In this document: piece by piece, positions 50,041 to 61,519 of the stretch
Layout of the letters: every line of letters begins with the position of its first letter
How positions within the stretch are numbered: the stretch's first letter is position 1
Program-made: the position numbers and the translations under genes
Notes under the pieces: generated by a model
What the model saw: only the letters and a program-made list of their open reading frames with translations
Databases searched by the model: none
Told to the model about the DNA's origin: nothing
Assembly (NCBI RefSeq): GCF_014839805.1
Contig: NC_051129.1
Location: forward strand, 3,224,001-3,288,000
Source: Manduca sexta
Taxonomy: Eukaryota > Arthropoda > Insecta > Lepidoptera > Sphingidae
DNA: 64,000 nt
Direction: 5' to 3'

Positions 50041-50230
50041 GGTACGGCAACGGTCTGAGGTCCTGGGTTCGCATCCCGGTTCGGGCAAAGTGATATTTAC
50101 CCGACCCGGGATTATGTGCCCGATATGGCGACAGGCTCGCCCCCTATCACATCATGGGACGGAACACACTTGGAAAAAAGTGGGTGCTCTTGCGTCTCTG
50201 CATACTCCTTCGGGGATAAATGCGTGTGTT
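50041..50230 (+). mobile_element. SINE family S1, partial head
   Basis: B box 'gggttcgcatccc' with one change, S1 body and tail 'cttcggggataaatgcgtg'. The frame at 50090-50278 is inside it. Confidence 0.85.
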
Positions 50231-50732
50231 AAAATTTATAAAAATGTGAAATTTCTAGCGATGAATCACAGAGTATAAAGTTGTACCCATGTAACCCAAC
50301 GGATGCGGACGTTAAAGTGTTGTGCATATTAAGTAACAGAGCAGCGCTTTGAGAGTCCCATTCACCCATCATTCACATGGTAGTGATTGTGAAAACAAAA
50401 TCAATTCAAACTGGTATTAAGACCGGTTGCTCTCCGATCGTACGATACGATTATCGTGTCGGAAGGTACCACAGCTTCACAATTTTATTCTGTGTGTTTC
50501 GAATATAAAATTGACCTTTTGAATTTAAGTAGTAAAATAAACTTTACTTAAGTTTTTTTAAGTTCAGCCATTACAACTATACGAAAAATGCATGGATACA
50601 AATAAGTTCAATTTACAGTCATAGATATTAAGGTAAATCAACCATTTTACTGGTCCTGATAATTATTTCAAATAGTATTGATAATAGGCAATAAACCTAA
50701 AGCGCGGCCGCGCCGTTTGGAAGTAGTAAAAA

Positions 50733-50744
50733 CAAGATGGCGGC
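50733..50744 (+). promoter_or_regulatory. YY1/Pho-type site CAAGATGGCGGC
   Basis: It matches the YY1/Pleiohomeotic consensus (AAnATGGCGGC) and lies in a GC-rich unique stretch beginning 'agcgcggccgcgcc' (50701). A second, similar site is at 53627-53638. Confidence 0.25.
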
Positions 50745-50819
50745 CCGTCGACAAATCTCCGCGCCTACGCACCTAAACAGCCGTTCACACGAACAACCGT
50801 TAGCGAATAAATTTTAAAG

Positions 50820-52815
50820 AATGTTGAACAACGCCTTTCTCCGGGTTTCGTCCCAATATCAATTTCTCACGTTAGTCAAATTAATTTATCTTGCACGTTT
50901 ATAGGAAATGAAGATGTGTTTTATAAAAAAAAAAATGTTTCCAAAACGATTTGCATAGCAATCGTAAATCGTAATGGAAATGTATTTTCAATGTTCATCG
51001 TGTCTAGTTTGACAAATTTTGTAAATTATGTGTCTTGGTTTTGTTGAAACACAATCGACTGTCAATAATGAAATTTACATTTTAAATTTTACACAAAACG
51101 TATAATAAAATAATTCAGAAACATGATACAGATATAATGTTAGTATTTCGGACAAGATTTAATACTATATGCAAACCTCGGCCCGTTTTAAATAAAAACC
51201 CGATCTTAGATTTAACAATATAATACTTTCTTAACATGCGCAGTTTACACACCCAGTTTTATTCGTTGCAAATGGAATACGAAACGCATCGCAATGTACA
51301 ATGTTACACAACTTACGTACAAGTGACTTGAACAACATATCCGTTGGGAATAAATCTCGCATCGAAAATAGATGCGCAAGAGTTTATATTCTGAATACAT
51401 TTGAATACTGCATGTGGCACATTATCATAAATACACAAGTAATCAATCGGTTTTCAAATAAATGTGTGTCCATTGTAATGTTCTTAAATTGTAACAATTC
51501 CCACGGCGCAGCTTTGCGTATGCAAATGCGCAATTGTTGCGAATCGGTGTGAACGCGTCCGGAAGCTAAGATATTCAAATTTCGAACGCCACGTTTCTTT
51601 TTTCAATTTGGAATAACATTTTTTTCAATAGCCAGTATTTTTATGCATATTTTAAATTAATCGATTGTGATAATCCCTTTACCAGTTAATATGTTTTGCT
51701 CGAAAATCGATCAATTATACACTCGAAAATGTGATTTATGGCCGTGTTAAAATGTGTCCATAGTCTTGATAGATTAATAGGCTATAAATATTGTTATAAA
51801 TGCCAAAATACATAAAATATTACAATCAAAGTAGTTTAAACAAAAAAAAAATAATGCTTAAAACAATCACTTGTAACTAATTAATCTAGTTCTAGAGCAG
51901 TGTCGTAAATCAAACGGAGAATGATATATTTATCGATGATAAGTTGATGAGAATTTTAATCGATTTAACACCAATCGATATTAAAAGCTTTTCATCATTA
52001 TTTGGGTCAGTTAATTACAGACTTGTTTGAAATAAATGCTTTAAACGAATATTTTTTTAATAAAGTACATGCATAGGTACTCATTTTAAGAAAGTATCGA
52101 GATAATATCAAAACATCTCCGTAATAAATAACTTTCTAAATATGATACTTGATGATCGTAAATCTTGCACGGAGGTTCGGAGATAATTTTGTTACTCCAC
52201 AATTTTTGAAATACAAAACCGGTTCGGACGCGGTAATAGTAAAAAATATTGAAAGTAATCATCAGCACCATCGAATAAAATATGAGCAATGTTCAGTTAA
52301 CTAAATGTGATAAATAATACTATATTTTATGCTTTTACTCGCGGCTTATCTCCGCAGAAGACTTCTCTCGAAGTAAATACTTGCAACGAGCATTTACCGT
52401 AAAACAGTATTTATAAAATTTCGACTCCACTTTTAAACGTACACATGAGATAAAAAATACAAATTCAAAATTTTAAATCACCTATCAATTGAATACCTTA
52501 TCAATAATTAAAGTCTAGCCCTAGCCAGCTGCAACTAGATACAGCTGATTGCAATTGATTAGGACTAATTGCATTTAGATTTAGTCACAATTCCCATACC
52601 ATAGGTCCTGAACCGTGACCTATTGCTGAGTCACTCCCATGTGATCAGCAGCGACTTAAAATTCTATTAAGCGAGCATTTTGTTCGTAATCAGTCAGTCG
52701 TATGTTGTCACACGTCACTGGCAGGTTTTTCGTATGTGAGAGTTCGCTTGAGTAAGTAACATCGTAATGTCTAATTCTGCCAAGCAGTGTGTAGTCATTG
52801 TTGTGTTCTGTTTTG
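50820..52815. other. Unique AT-rich DNA, no gene seen
   Basis: The 51290-51570 part is somewhat GC-richer and carries chance frames on both strands; I see no domain or splice signal to support a gene. Confidence 0.4.
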
Positions 52816-52819
52816 AAGG

Positions 52820-53004
52820 ACATTGTAGCCAGTGTTACTGGACATAATGAGACTTGCATCTGTTGTCTCAGGATGGCGAGCGCAGTGTACCAAACAATAC
52901 TTTGTAATTCAAGGTGTTGGGTGGTGTTTACTGTTTATGGGCGGTCATATAGCTTACCATCAGGCGAAAGACAAGCTCGTCTCGTCATTCAAAGCAATAA
53001 AAAA
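52820..53004 (+). repeat. LINE 3'-tail-like repeat R3 with A-rich end
   Basis: It runs from 'cattgtagccagtgtta' to 'tcgtctcgtcattcaaag', then an A-rich end, showing the 3' orientation of the family. The frames at 52798-53125 are repeat-derived. Confidence 0.75.
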
Positions 53005-53626
53005 CCGTTATATACACTTAGCAGTAAACGTAAATTGTAAGCATTTTTTGTTGATTAAAAAAAACTGCTCTCTCATTTCACTATCATTGCAGATGTCAAA
53101 AGCAATTATTACAAGCATTTTATAATATGCAAATTGGTAACAATAAAAAAAATATCTTCATAAAATCAACAAAAAACGGCAGATGTTGAAACAAAAAACC
53201 TATATCGCTATAATGACAATTATTTTTTTTCCAAGAAAAAAAATTAACCCTCCACACAGTTTTTTCCTAGTTGGTCTAAAGTACCCAGAAAAAACTTGCA
53301 GGGTTATATTAAAACTCGTATGCAAATGAGTGAATTCGTGCGCGAAATATGGTATTAAACGCGATGCAGCGAGGGTTGTATGGGGTTTAAATCAAAAGAA
53401 TCTTTTAGGCATATTTTAATTTGTACTATTGTGCTCATTTTAATCGCTAGCTACGCCAAAATCCACCTGGATAGGTCCGTATGGACTGTTAAACGTAACA
53501 GTTCGTCTATTAAAGACATTTACAGTCTTACTTATAATCTTGTTTTAGCGTTAAGACGTGGTTCAGAATTGCTTAAATAGCTGTCAAAAACATCCCCGGT
53601 TTCCTAGTTTAAACCTTATTAAAAGG

Positions 53627-53638
53627 CAAGATGGCGGG
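53627..53638 (+). promoter_or_regulatory. Second YY1/Pho-type site CAAGATGGCGGG
   Basis: Shares ten bases of core (AAGATGGCGG) and its orientation with the site at 50733; unique context. Confidence 0.2.
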
Positions 53639-53729
53639 TTTTGACTTACAGCTGATCGAGTAAATTTATGTTGTAACTGAGCATAACTTTGCGATTTTTT
53701 TATAAGTAAGACTGAATATATATTTTTTA

Positions 53730-54048
53730 GCAAAGATAGTCTAGTTGGATGTGAAACGAACTGCTAAAACAAATGTGTGCAGGTTTAAAACTCAAGAGCA
53801 CGCATTACTAGGTACTTTTCTAAAATCGTGTGTGTATTTTTTATGAATTATCGCTTCCTATAAAGGTGAAGGAAAACATGATGAGGAAACCTGCATACCT
53901 GAGAAGTTCTCTATAGGAATTTTGAGAGTGTGTAGTCTGCCATTCCTCACTAGGCCAGCGTGGTGGACTAAGGCCTAATCCCTCTCAGTAGTAGAGGAGG
54001 CCTGTGCCCAGCAGTGGGTACAGTATTTAATACAGGATTGATATTATT
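53730..54048 (+). mobile_element. SINE family S2, full length but diverged
   Basis: The degenerate head ('gatagtctagttgg', B box 'ggtttaaaactc') and complete body end in 'tacaggattgatatt'. It is the only long S2 copy on the plus strand here. Confidence 0.85.
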
Positions 54049-54939
54049 ATATTATTTTATAGAAAGACTAGGGACTAAGTATAGTCTCGCTAAGTTACCG
54101 ATCGTTAAATCCTCCAATATGATTTCACTGTCAATTCGCTGTAAATTAGAATTCTACTATTGTTAAATACCACCTCAGCTCAATACTACAGAGTTCTAAC
54201 TATAGTTTTTGATAGTATTACTGTTTATGAATCTCGTTACTAATACGAGTAACATGCTCGTCTCAAACCCAGCAGTGTTTTCTAAGTGTTTAATAGTAGA
54301 AATATTCACTACAATTGGATCCACCCAAATACATTCTCATAGAGTTGACCAATTACTAATTCAAATGGCTACAAAATGAAACCAACTAATAAAGATAACA
54401 TAAATTCTATTTTTATCGAAACGCGACATCTTTGTAGATGTCATAGAACTTAAGATGGAACACTTGTTCATGAATGGCGTCGAAATCGTAAAAATAGTTG
54501 ACACTATTATTAACAGACTATAAAACGGACACATTCCAATAATATCATTTTATTGTGCATACTAAAGATAAAGGAGAGCCCACTTATGTTGTAAATGCGA
54601 AAGGTGAAATTTTAGAGCTTATGCACGGTTTTTTAAATGAGCTGACGCGCTTTTAACGCGTCTAAAACGCGAATAACCGCCATTTTTTAGTAAACAATTC
54701 GGTTTTTTATTAATGCAGCGTGAAAATTTACAATCACAGTTTACAAACTGACGGATTTTTAAAAAAATAAAATGCTATATTCATCACGTAGGCCAACATA
54801 GTTGCACTTATAAGTCAAGGTACATGAGAATATTTAATTATTACTTAATTAAATTAGCTTATATAAACAAAGACAATATATATTGAAAATAAAATAAATG
54901 AAAAATATACTTAGTAAACAAAGATTAAGAAGAAAGAAA

Positions 54940-55163
54940 GATTTTATCCACGAAGAGTTAGGCAGAGGCGGAATCGGTGCACAAATTTCTTTGGAGTACG
55001 TATTCCGTCCCATGATGTGATAGGGGGCGAACCTATCGACATATCAGGCACAAATTCAAAGCTCAGACCTGATGGTGAGTAGATAAACCCAATATTCCCC
55101 ACCCGGGGATCAAATAGGAAACCTTAGCACTGCATTCGTAATACATATGCCAACGAGGCAATC
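54940..55163 (-). mobile_element. SINE family S1, diverged
   Basis: On the minus strand it runs from 'gattgcctcgttggcatat' through a damaged B box ('tttgatccc') to the S1 tail near 54940. Confidence 0.8.
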
Positions 55164-55947
55164 AAAAACATGGCATTTTTAATATCATAAACGACTCTAA
55201 AATGGCGTTACAACAGTCAATAATGCTCTTTAGGATTTCAATTAATTATGATGAGAAAAAAAAACTATTAGTAAAATTCTTGAAGCATATTTTATATTAA
55301 AAATGCAGTTATTTTCATCACCGAAGTTTTTAAGATTAGTTAATTAATTTTCGTTGGTTTTGATTATCGATTATTGTAGCCAAATATGTCATTTTATTAT
55401 TTATATTGGAATAAATCTTATAATTCATGATGCAGTTGGACGAGCCAGTCGTAAAATTGAATACGATCATCAAATATAGCTTTCAGTTTAATTTGTGTAT
55501 CTGACATTTTAGATTTGTGTATTAATTTGCATAACCACTAAAACAAACAAAAATGGGGCCTGTAAATATTGTAATTTATTAATTATAGAAATATAACTAT
55601 TTTGCGGAATTTAAAGCAATGACCTCAGAATGTCACAATTTAAAATTTAAGATAATTGTAAAATTGAGGTATTTTAACTTCGATTTCGCGTCTTTACCCA
55701 CGTGACAAGGCATTTCTGCTACAAAAGGACTTAAAATACCGTACGGCACCAGCCCGAACTATTTACAAATCTGTTTAAAAAATATGTTTCCTCGCGAAAG
55801 CAAATTATCGGAATATATTATATAGTTGTGTGTAATCCAGGACATGGTCTACCCGTGTGGCAATTTCATCCTAATTCGTTCAGTCATTTTTGCGTTTACT
55901 TCTAACAAACATCTAAAAATTTTCACAACCTCTCACATTTTTTAAAT

Positions 55948-56070
55948 GGCCTCGGAAAAGTACCCCACTGCAACTGATGTTAAGTGGAGTGGGGTCCAAT
56001 AGAATGTCGACTGACGAGAGATGATTACCCCTCGACAGTCGACACAATTATGCCGGCCTGTTGGAACCGC
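55948..56070 (+). repeat. LINE 3'-region-like repeat R4
   Basis: Contains 'ccactgcaactgatgttaag', 'gagagatgattacccctcg' and 'gccggcctgttggaacc'. The piece before it (55840-55935, 'ccaggacatggtctaccc') belongs to another dispersed repeat also seen near 34185 and 48045. Confidence 0.7.
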
Positions 56071-56559
56071 ATATAATAGTATTTATAATTTATATTAGTT
56101 AGAAAAGGTTGGTAAAAGAACATCGTTACATTAGAAAATGTAATCCTATTGGACCTAATATTAACTTACTTGAATCTAGTTCGTTTTTCAAATAAACCAA
56201 ATATTAAAAATGCATTTCGAAAAACGGCTAAAAGTTGTTATTTATTGCAAACATAAAATAATTAAATACCGCATCAAAAGTATAATATTACGCAAATTTG
56301 AGTGAATTATTTTTGAATATTCTCCGATTCAAAGGAACTGCATAACTGCAAAAAAATCATTAAAATATGATGGTATTTTGCTTTTAATTTATTTCCGAAT
56401 TAGCATACCTATATGCATATTCCTTTTAGAAGCTTTACGAGGCAATTAAAACATCTGATTGTCATATAATTTTAATAGCGTGATAATAGCATCCGTTGAA
56501 ATGTCAAATCTTTGGTATTTTATTAGAATCGCAAAATTTTTAAACGGATTTTTTTTATA

Positions 56560-56800
56560 CGTGCACGCCAGTAACCTCACTGCACCTGATGGTAAGTGAA
56601 GTGGAATCCAATAGAATATCGACTGACGAAAGATGATTACACCTCGACAGTCGACATAATTAAGCCGGCCTGTTGGAACCGGATATACACAGGCTGATCT
56701 CGGAACGCGAAACATTTACGTGGGCTACTATGGCGGGTTAACATCTTGTGTATGGTCGCTATCCGGGCGGATATAAACTATATCCTACCAGCATGTGTAC
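56560..56800 (+). repeat. LINE 3'-region-like repeat R4, longer copy
   Basis: It extends the R4 core with 'atacacaggctgatctcg' and 'gctatccgggcggatat', which ties it to 11395-11595. The minus-strand frame at 56446-56715 lies in it. Confidence 0.7.
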
Positions 56801-56962
56801 CATGAATATGTAACCCGAATATATCTATAGACCGGTCAACAAGTTGCGTGCGTGGTCATTGTGACTATAATAAATAACTAATGTTACAGGAATTTTCCTT
56901 AGTCGATGCTCGATAGGGAAAAGGCGAATCGAAACAGTATAATATATAATAACAGCCCTGTA

Positions 56963-57782
56963 GAGAGGTCAATTCTGTACATGAAATATATTTCCAAAAT
57001 AACTACCAGGGGGTGATTGGGGATCGATACTGATGGCAAAAATGCAATAAGTAAAATTTTTGTCTGTCTGTCTGTCTGTCTGTATAACCGTTATAGAAAC
57101 AAAAACTACTCGACGGATTTTAACGAAACTTGGTACAATTATTTGTCATACTCCTGTGCTGGTTATAGTATACTTTTCATCACGCTACAATTAATAGGAG
57201 CAGAGCAGTGAAGGGAAATGTTGGGAAAACGGGAGAAGTTACTCCATTTTTAAGCTTCCGTCGCGTGTGCAACCTTAATGGTTAAAGCTACACAGAAATC
57301 ATGTATGACGGAAATGTTCTCCTTAAAATTATGTAAAAATATCCCACGACAGCATATGTCTATCTTTTATGGTTGACTCACAATAACACGTGTAACTCCC
57401 GATAGCTTAGCAGATCGAAGCTTTCTCATTATATTTGTCTACTCTTACGTTTATAACACTCTCAGTCATCCCTAATTAAAAAAGTTAACATTATTAAATA
57501 TTTCATAAAAAAGAATCATAGAAATCGGTATAGAAACACCAAAGTTATACATGAAATATGCTAATAATAAACCATCATGCTTGAATACTGAATCATGCTA
57601 TAAGGATTATTTTTGTATATATATAAGGTCGCGAACGCACAGGCAGGCGGCTTGCTTGGCACCTAGAGGCTAGCGAATCACCTAGCGAGTAGCTTCGTAA
57701 AACGAACATTCTCGAACGTTCGCGACCGGCTCCATTTTTGAAGTTTGAAATCCACGCGGGCGAAGCTGCGAGCGGAAGCTAG
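56963..57782 (+). mobile_element. 820-bp insertion inside a SINE tail, flanked by a 20-bp direct repeat
   Basis: The 20 bases at 56943-56962 recur exactly at 57783-57802, where they are the 3' end of an S2 SINE. The insert contains a (GTCT)n run at 57062-57082, 'actcgacggattttaacga', an inner inverted repeat ('ggtcgcgaac' near 57627 and 'gttcgcgacc' near 57718) and ends 'gcggaagctag'. A 20-bp duplication suits target-primed (LINE-type) insertion, whereas the CTAG end looks Helitron-like; the insert may be composite. It has no long frame. Confidence 0.7.
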
Positions 57783-58102
57783 TATATAATAACAGCCCTG
57801 TATTATATACTAACCCACTGCTGGGCACGGGCCTCCTCTACTACTGAGAGGGATTAGGGCTTAGTCCACCACGCTGGCCTAGTGCGGATTGGTAGACTTC
57901 ACACAGCCTCAAAATTCCTATAGAGAACTTCTCAGGTATGCAGGTTTCTTCACGATGTTTTCCTTTACCGTTAAAGCGAACGATAATTCACAAAGAATAC
58001 ACACGTGATTCTAGAAAAGTCAGAGGTGTGTGCCCTTGGGATTTAAACCTGCGGACATTCGTCTTGACAGTCCGATCTACACACAACTAGGCCATCGCCG
58101 CT
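57783..58102 (-). mobile_element. SINE family S2, full length, disrupted at its 3' end
   Basis: Head and body complete; the outermost 20 bases were duplicated by the neighbouring 820-bp insertion. Confidence 0.9.
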
Positions 58103-58109
58103 GTTAGGC

Positions 58110-59670
58110 GTGGTTATTATGAGCATAATAATTGAATAAAGTTACGGGAATTTTCCTTTGTCGATATTTCTAAAAAAGCCGGATTTGAACAGTAGATTTC
58201 CTCTTATACGACTAATGACTGCCTAATGGCAATTGTATTTGGGTCTTAGAAGGAGTGTTGTTGACTAATATGTTATGTATATGTAATTTATGCCGTATGC
58301 CGGCCTGTTTAAAATAAGATCAATCTGGTGCTAAAGCGACAAAACCCAACAATTTTGGGATTGGTAATTAATTGTAAATTGCAATAACAGATAAAAACAT
58401 TAATTTTTGACTTATAGATTTACAAAATTATTTTTCTGTTACCATGTGAATTTTAATAAAAATATTAAATTTCAGCAACATTATTGGAATTGTGCATTTC
58501 AATTCCACGTCGTATATTGAAATTTATCGAATAATGAATCAAAGCATTCGACCCGAACACAAACGCGTGCGGTTTCATTCTCACTAATAATACCAGTGAT
58601 GTTTAATTGTCGGTCAATTTGTTCAACTTTGATTTGTTCTCATTCAATAATTACCTTTTCGAAATCAATAAGTAATGACGTTTTTAGGATTTGAAGTAAA
58701 ATTTGAATTTAACAAATTGTACCTTTTTGTAGATAAAAGTAACTTCTGAGTTAATTAATTTGTTTAAGTTTTAGCGCATCAAAATTAGAATACTTTTACC
58801 AATACTCCCACTTTTTCTTTTCAGATTTTTTTTATCATTTGGTGCTATAGTGTGAATATGGCGAGTGTGGGAGTGTATTTCTGTCAATGTGATGATGCTG
58901 CGACAAATTTTCTTGAACTAGTAGTGCTATTAGGGCGTGTAAAATTAAAATTACTTTTCATTGATATATATTACGCTCGAAACTGATATTTTTTTATTTT
59001 ACATTTTACTTTCAAGTTACTTATTGTAAAATATTATTTCCAAGAGAATATGTATATGGTATATAACTACGTGTACTTATCTAAAATATTAATTCTCTTT
59101 AAGAATGAATTTCTCCTTAACAATCACGTAGCCAGCGTGGTGGACTAATACATAAATTCTAGTAAAAGAGGGGCCTTAGACACACAGTAAGACAGTATAT
59201 AATATTCTTCTTATTACATCATACAACTATTAAATAACAAAAAATATTAATAAACGAACAAACACAACAGCCCGCATGAACTTAAGCGCGGTGCACACCT
59301 CAGCCGCCCTTTTGTTTTATATTTTAAAGCACATTTTAAGAACAATAGGTTAATTGTTTTAGGCGCCCCGCGTAGATTTTACATCCATTCTTTTATGCAA
59401 ATGATTTTTGTACGAGCTCTAATTTTTTTTTTGTTTTATGAATACGCAATGCGGGCTATGCACGTGTGCACTATGCTTTGTGCTCAAGCTTTTGAAGTTT
59501 TGTCTCGGTGATGTCTAGGAACGTTTTGTTATACGGTATTTTGGTATTATTATTGTGGCTTTAATTACGTTGATATAATTAGAATTTAATAGGAAAATAA
59601 TTCAATTATTAAAAAAGGAAATGCGTCAATAGGATTTTTTTTTAATTATCAAAGAATAATAAAAAAAGTA
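58110..59670. other. AT-rich DNA with a weak SINE remnant, no gene seen
   Basis: Around 59127-59200 ('agccagcgtggtggactaa', 'gacagtatataatatt') lies a heavily decayed plus-strand S2 remnant. Otherwise unique. Confidence 0.45.
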
Positions 59671-59678
59671 AAAAGAAC

Positions 59679-59751
59679 TGTTTCCGCCCGGGATCGAACC
59701 GGGGACCTTGTGCGTGTGAAGCACACGTGATAACCGCTACACTACGGAAAC
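59679..59751 (-). tRNA. tRNA-Val (anticodon CAC)
   Basis: A full cloverleaf of 73 nt on the minus strand: acceptor GTTTCCG pairs with CGGAAAC plus discriminator A. A box 'tagtgtagcgg' and B box 'ggttcgatccc' are intact, and a five-pair anticodon stem TGTGC/GCACA encloses the loop TTCACAC with anticodon CAC at positions 34-36. No intron. Runs of T on the minus strand at 59670-59674 and 59661-59667 would terminate Pol III. It is not part of a SINE: no SINE body follows. It decodes GUG valine codons. Confidence 0.95.
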
Positions 59752-60196
59752 TTGACGTTTAATGGCATAATAACAGTACATATACAACTGATACGAACAA
59801 TTACATAATTGAATTATAAAGTCATATAAATTACTTTATAACATTGATAAGCTATTATTATGCAACGTATTTTCTGTTACATTATAAAACACTTGGTATT
59901 GCTCGCGACTTCATCCACTTCAATACTTTCAGGAAATAATAATTATTTATTGTACACTATAATATAGAAGTTTATCTCTAAAATCTTCTCTTAATATGAG
60001 AGATAGGGCTTGTTTTATAACTTCTGAGCAATACGTCACATAAATGTATAAGCCGACCAAATACGAAAGTCAATGTATTTACGCTCCCAAATAAGTAATA
60101 AAATGAGTACTATCTTCACTAGCCGTTTAATACGATAACTGACAAATAAATTTTACTTCAAACTTGGGAAAAAGGGCTTTAACCTCTTATATTTGA

Positions 60197-60308
60197 GGGT
60201 GACGAGCACAGTAATTTGTAATTTAAAGTTCTTGTAGTGTCTACTGTTTATGAGCAGTTGCCATCAGGCGAGCAAATTGCTCGTCTGGTCATTCAGTTGT
60301 AAAAAACA
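60197..60308 (+). repeat. LINE 3'-tail-like repeat R3, partial
   Basis: Diverged copy with 'tgtctactgtttatg', 'gccatcaggcgag' and 'gctcgtctggtcattca' ending A-rich. Confidence 0.6.
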
Positions 60309-60867
60309 ATCGTTAAAAAACAAAAACTTAAGGATATATTTTAATAAATTCCATAAATTATAGTTATATTCGGTAACACGCAAGACGTCAGAACGAATTT
60401 TTGAAACGAATCTAATTTGTCTGATATGAATAGGCGTGAAATTAAAATTATGTACAAGAATTTTAGTATCCAAGACCCACCACGCGGGAAAAATAAGGAA
60501 ATATTTTAAAATTCTATAATATTTATTTATTTACTGCTTGCAACATGACATTCTATTTATATATCCAAGCACATCATTGGGCGATCATTTCTTTTGCGAT
60601 TGCCGCGCTGTCTTACCATTGGCTGACAGTAATTTGTTTATGTTGCAGTTGTATTAAAAAAAAGGCTTAAAAAATTACAATTTTGCCCATTTTAGCACTA
60701 AACACTTCAGAGTTTACAGTGCATATACATCTGTACCATTTTTGAAATTCATGAATACTTATAAGTGTATGGTTGAACATTAAATGACGCATTTGTATTC
60801 TATGCTATTAAAAATATGTAAACTTTAAATTAAAGTCAAATAAAATGCTCCATTATATAATTTCCAG

Positions 60868-61100
60868 AGGTGCTTGTTGAACTGTTGGAAGGCCAGATGG
60901 ACGCGGTATGGTCTCGCTTCTTGGACTTCGTGAAAGATGCAATGGTTGGGCCAGCTCTGGGTGTGGTGATAATAACACTTAGCAATTCCACAAGAGAGTC
61001 TCTTGCACCAAGGCACTACTGTGACTGTCCTGAAAATATAAAAAACAATAAAAAATTTTAGTCTCATTTAAATTTCGTTAATAAAACTTAAGGATATTGC
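60868..61100 (+). CDS. Candidate terminal exon of an unidentified plus-strand gene
   Basis: An acceptor-like 'tataatttccag' ends at 60867. A frame then runs through 'VLVELLEGQMDAVWSRFLDF', 'VKDAMVGPALGVVIITLSN' and 'RESLAPRHYCDCPENI' to TAG (61059-61061). AATAAA follows at 61080-61085, so cleavage near 61100 is expected. Codon choice, residue mix and the match of acceptor, stop and poly(A) signal look like a real last exon encoding about 64 residues, with an amphipathic start, a hydrophobic stretch and a CxC near the end. I do not recognise the protein. The antisense frame (60825-61067) is codon-aligned with it and Cys/His/Trp-heavy, and also starts after 'atattttcag'; I favour the plus strand but am not certain. 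Confidence 0.45.
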
Positions 61101-61289
61101 TTATGGCTGGAAGGATTGAGTAAAGAGTACCTTCCTAAATTGTATTATATAAGCGGTCTTTGCATAATAAAAGTAATCTTTAGTAATTGCGGTAGTATGG
61201 CTTTTGAGATTCCCCGAAATAAATTGCCGGCTTGCCAAGTTCAACAAATTAAAATATATCTGACTATGAAGGCGTTCATGGAGAATAGA

Positions 61290-61510
61290 CATCACTCTGA
61301 GGTCCTGGGTTCGAATCCCGGGTCGGGCAAAGTGATATTTGGGTTTTTCTGCTCAGTATCAGCCCGGAGTCTGGAATTTGTGCCCGATATGGCGATAGGC
61401 TCGCCCCCTATCACATCATGGGACGGAACACACTTGGCGAAAAGTGGGTGCCATGGTTGCGCCTCTGCATACCCCTTCGGGGATAAAATGCGTGATGTTG
61501 TTGTTGTGTG
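61290..61510 (+). mobile_element. SINE family S1, nearly intact body
   Basis: B box 'gggttcgaatccc', the full S1 body and a 'gttgttgttgtg' tail; the A-box half of the head is missing. It is very close to the copy at 14681-14945, so probably young. Confidence 0.88.
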
Positions 61511-61519
61511 AGATCACTC

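Noticed and set aside
53380..53580. 66-codon frame with a hydrophobic segment (LICTIVLILIASY)
   Set aside because: Length is within chance for AT-rich DNA; no splice, promoter or poly(A) context supports it.
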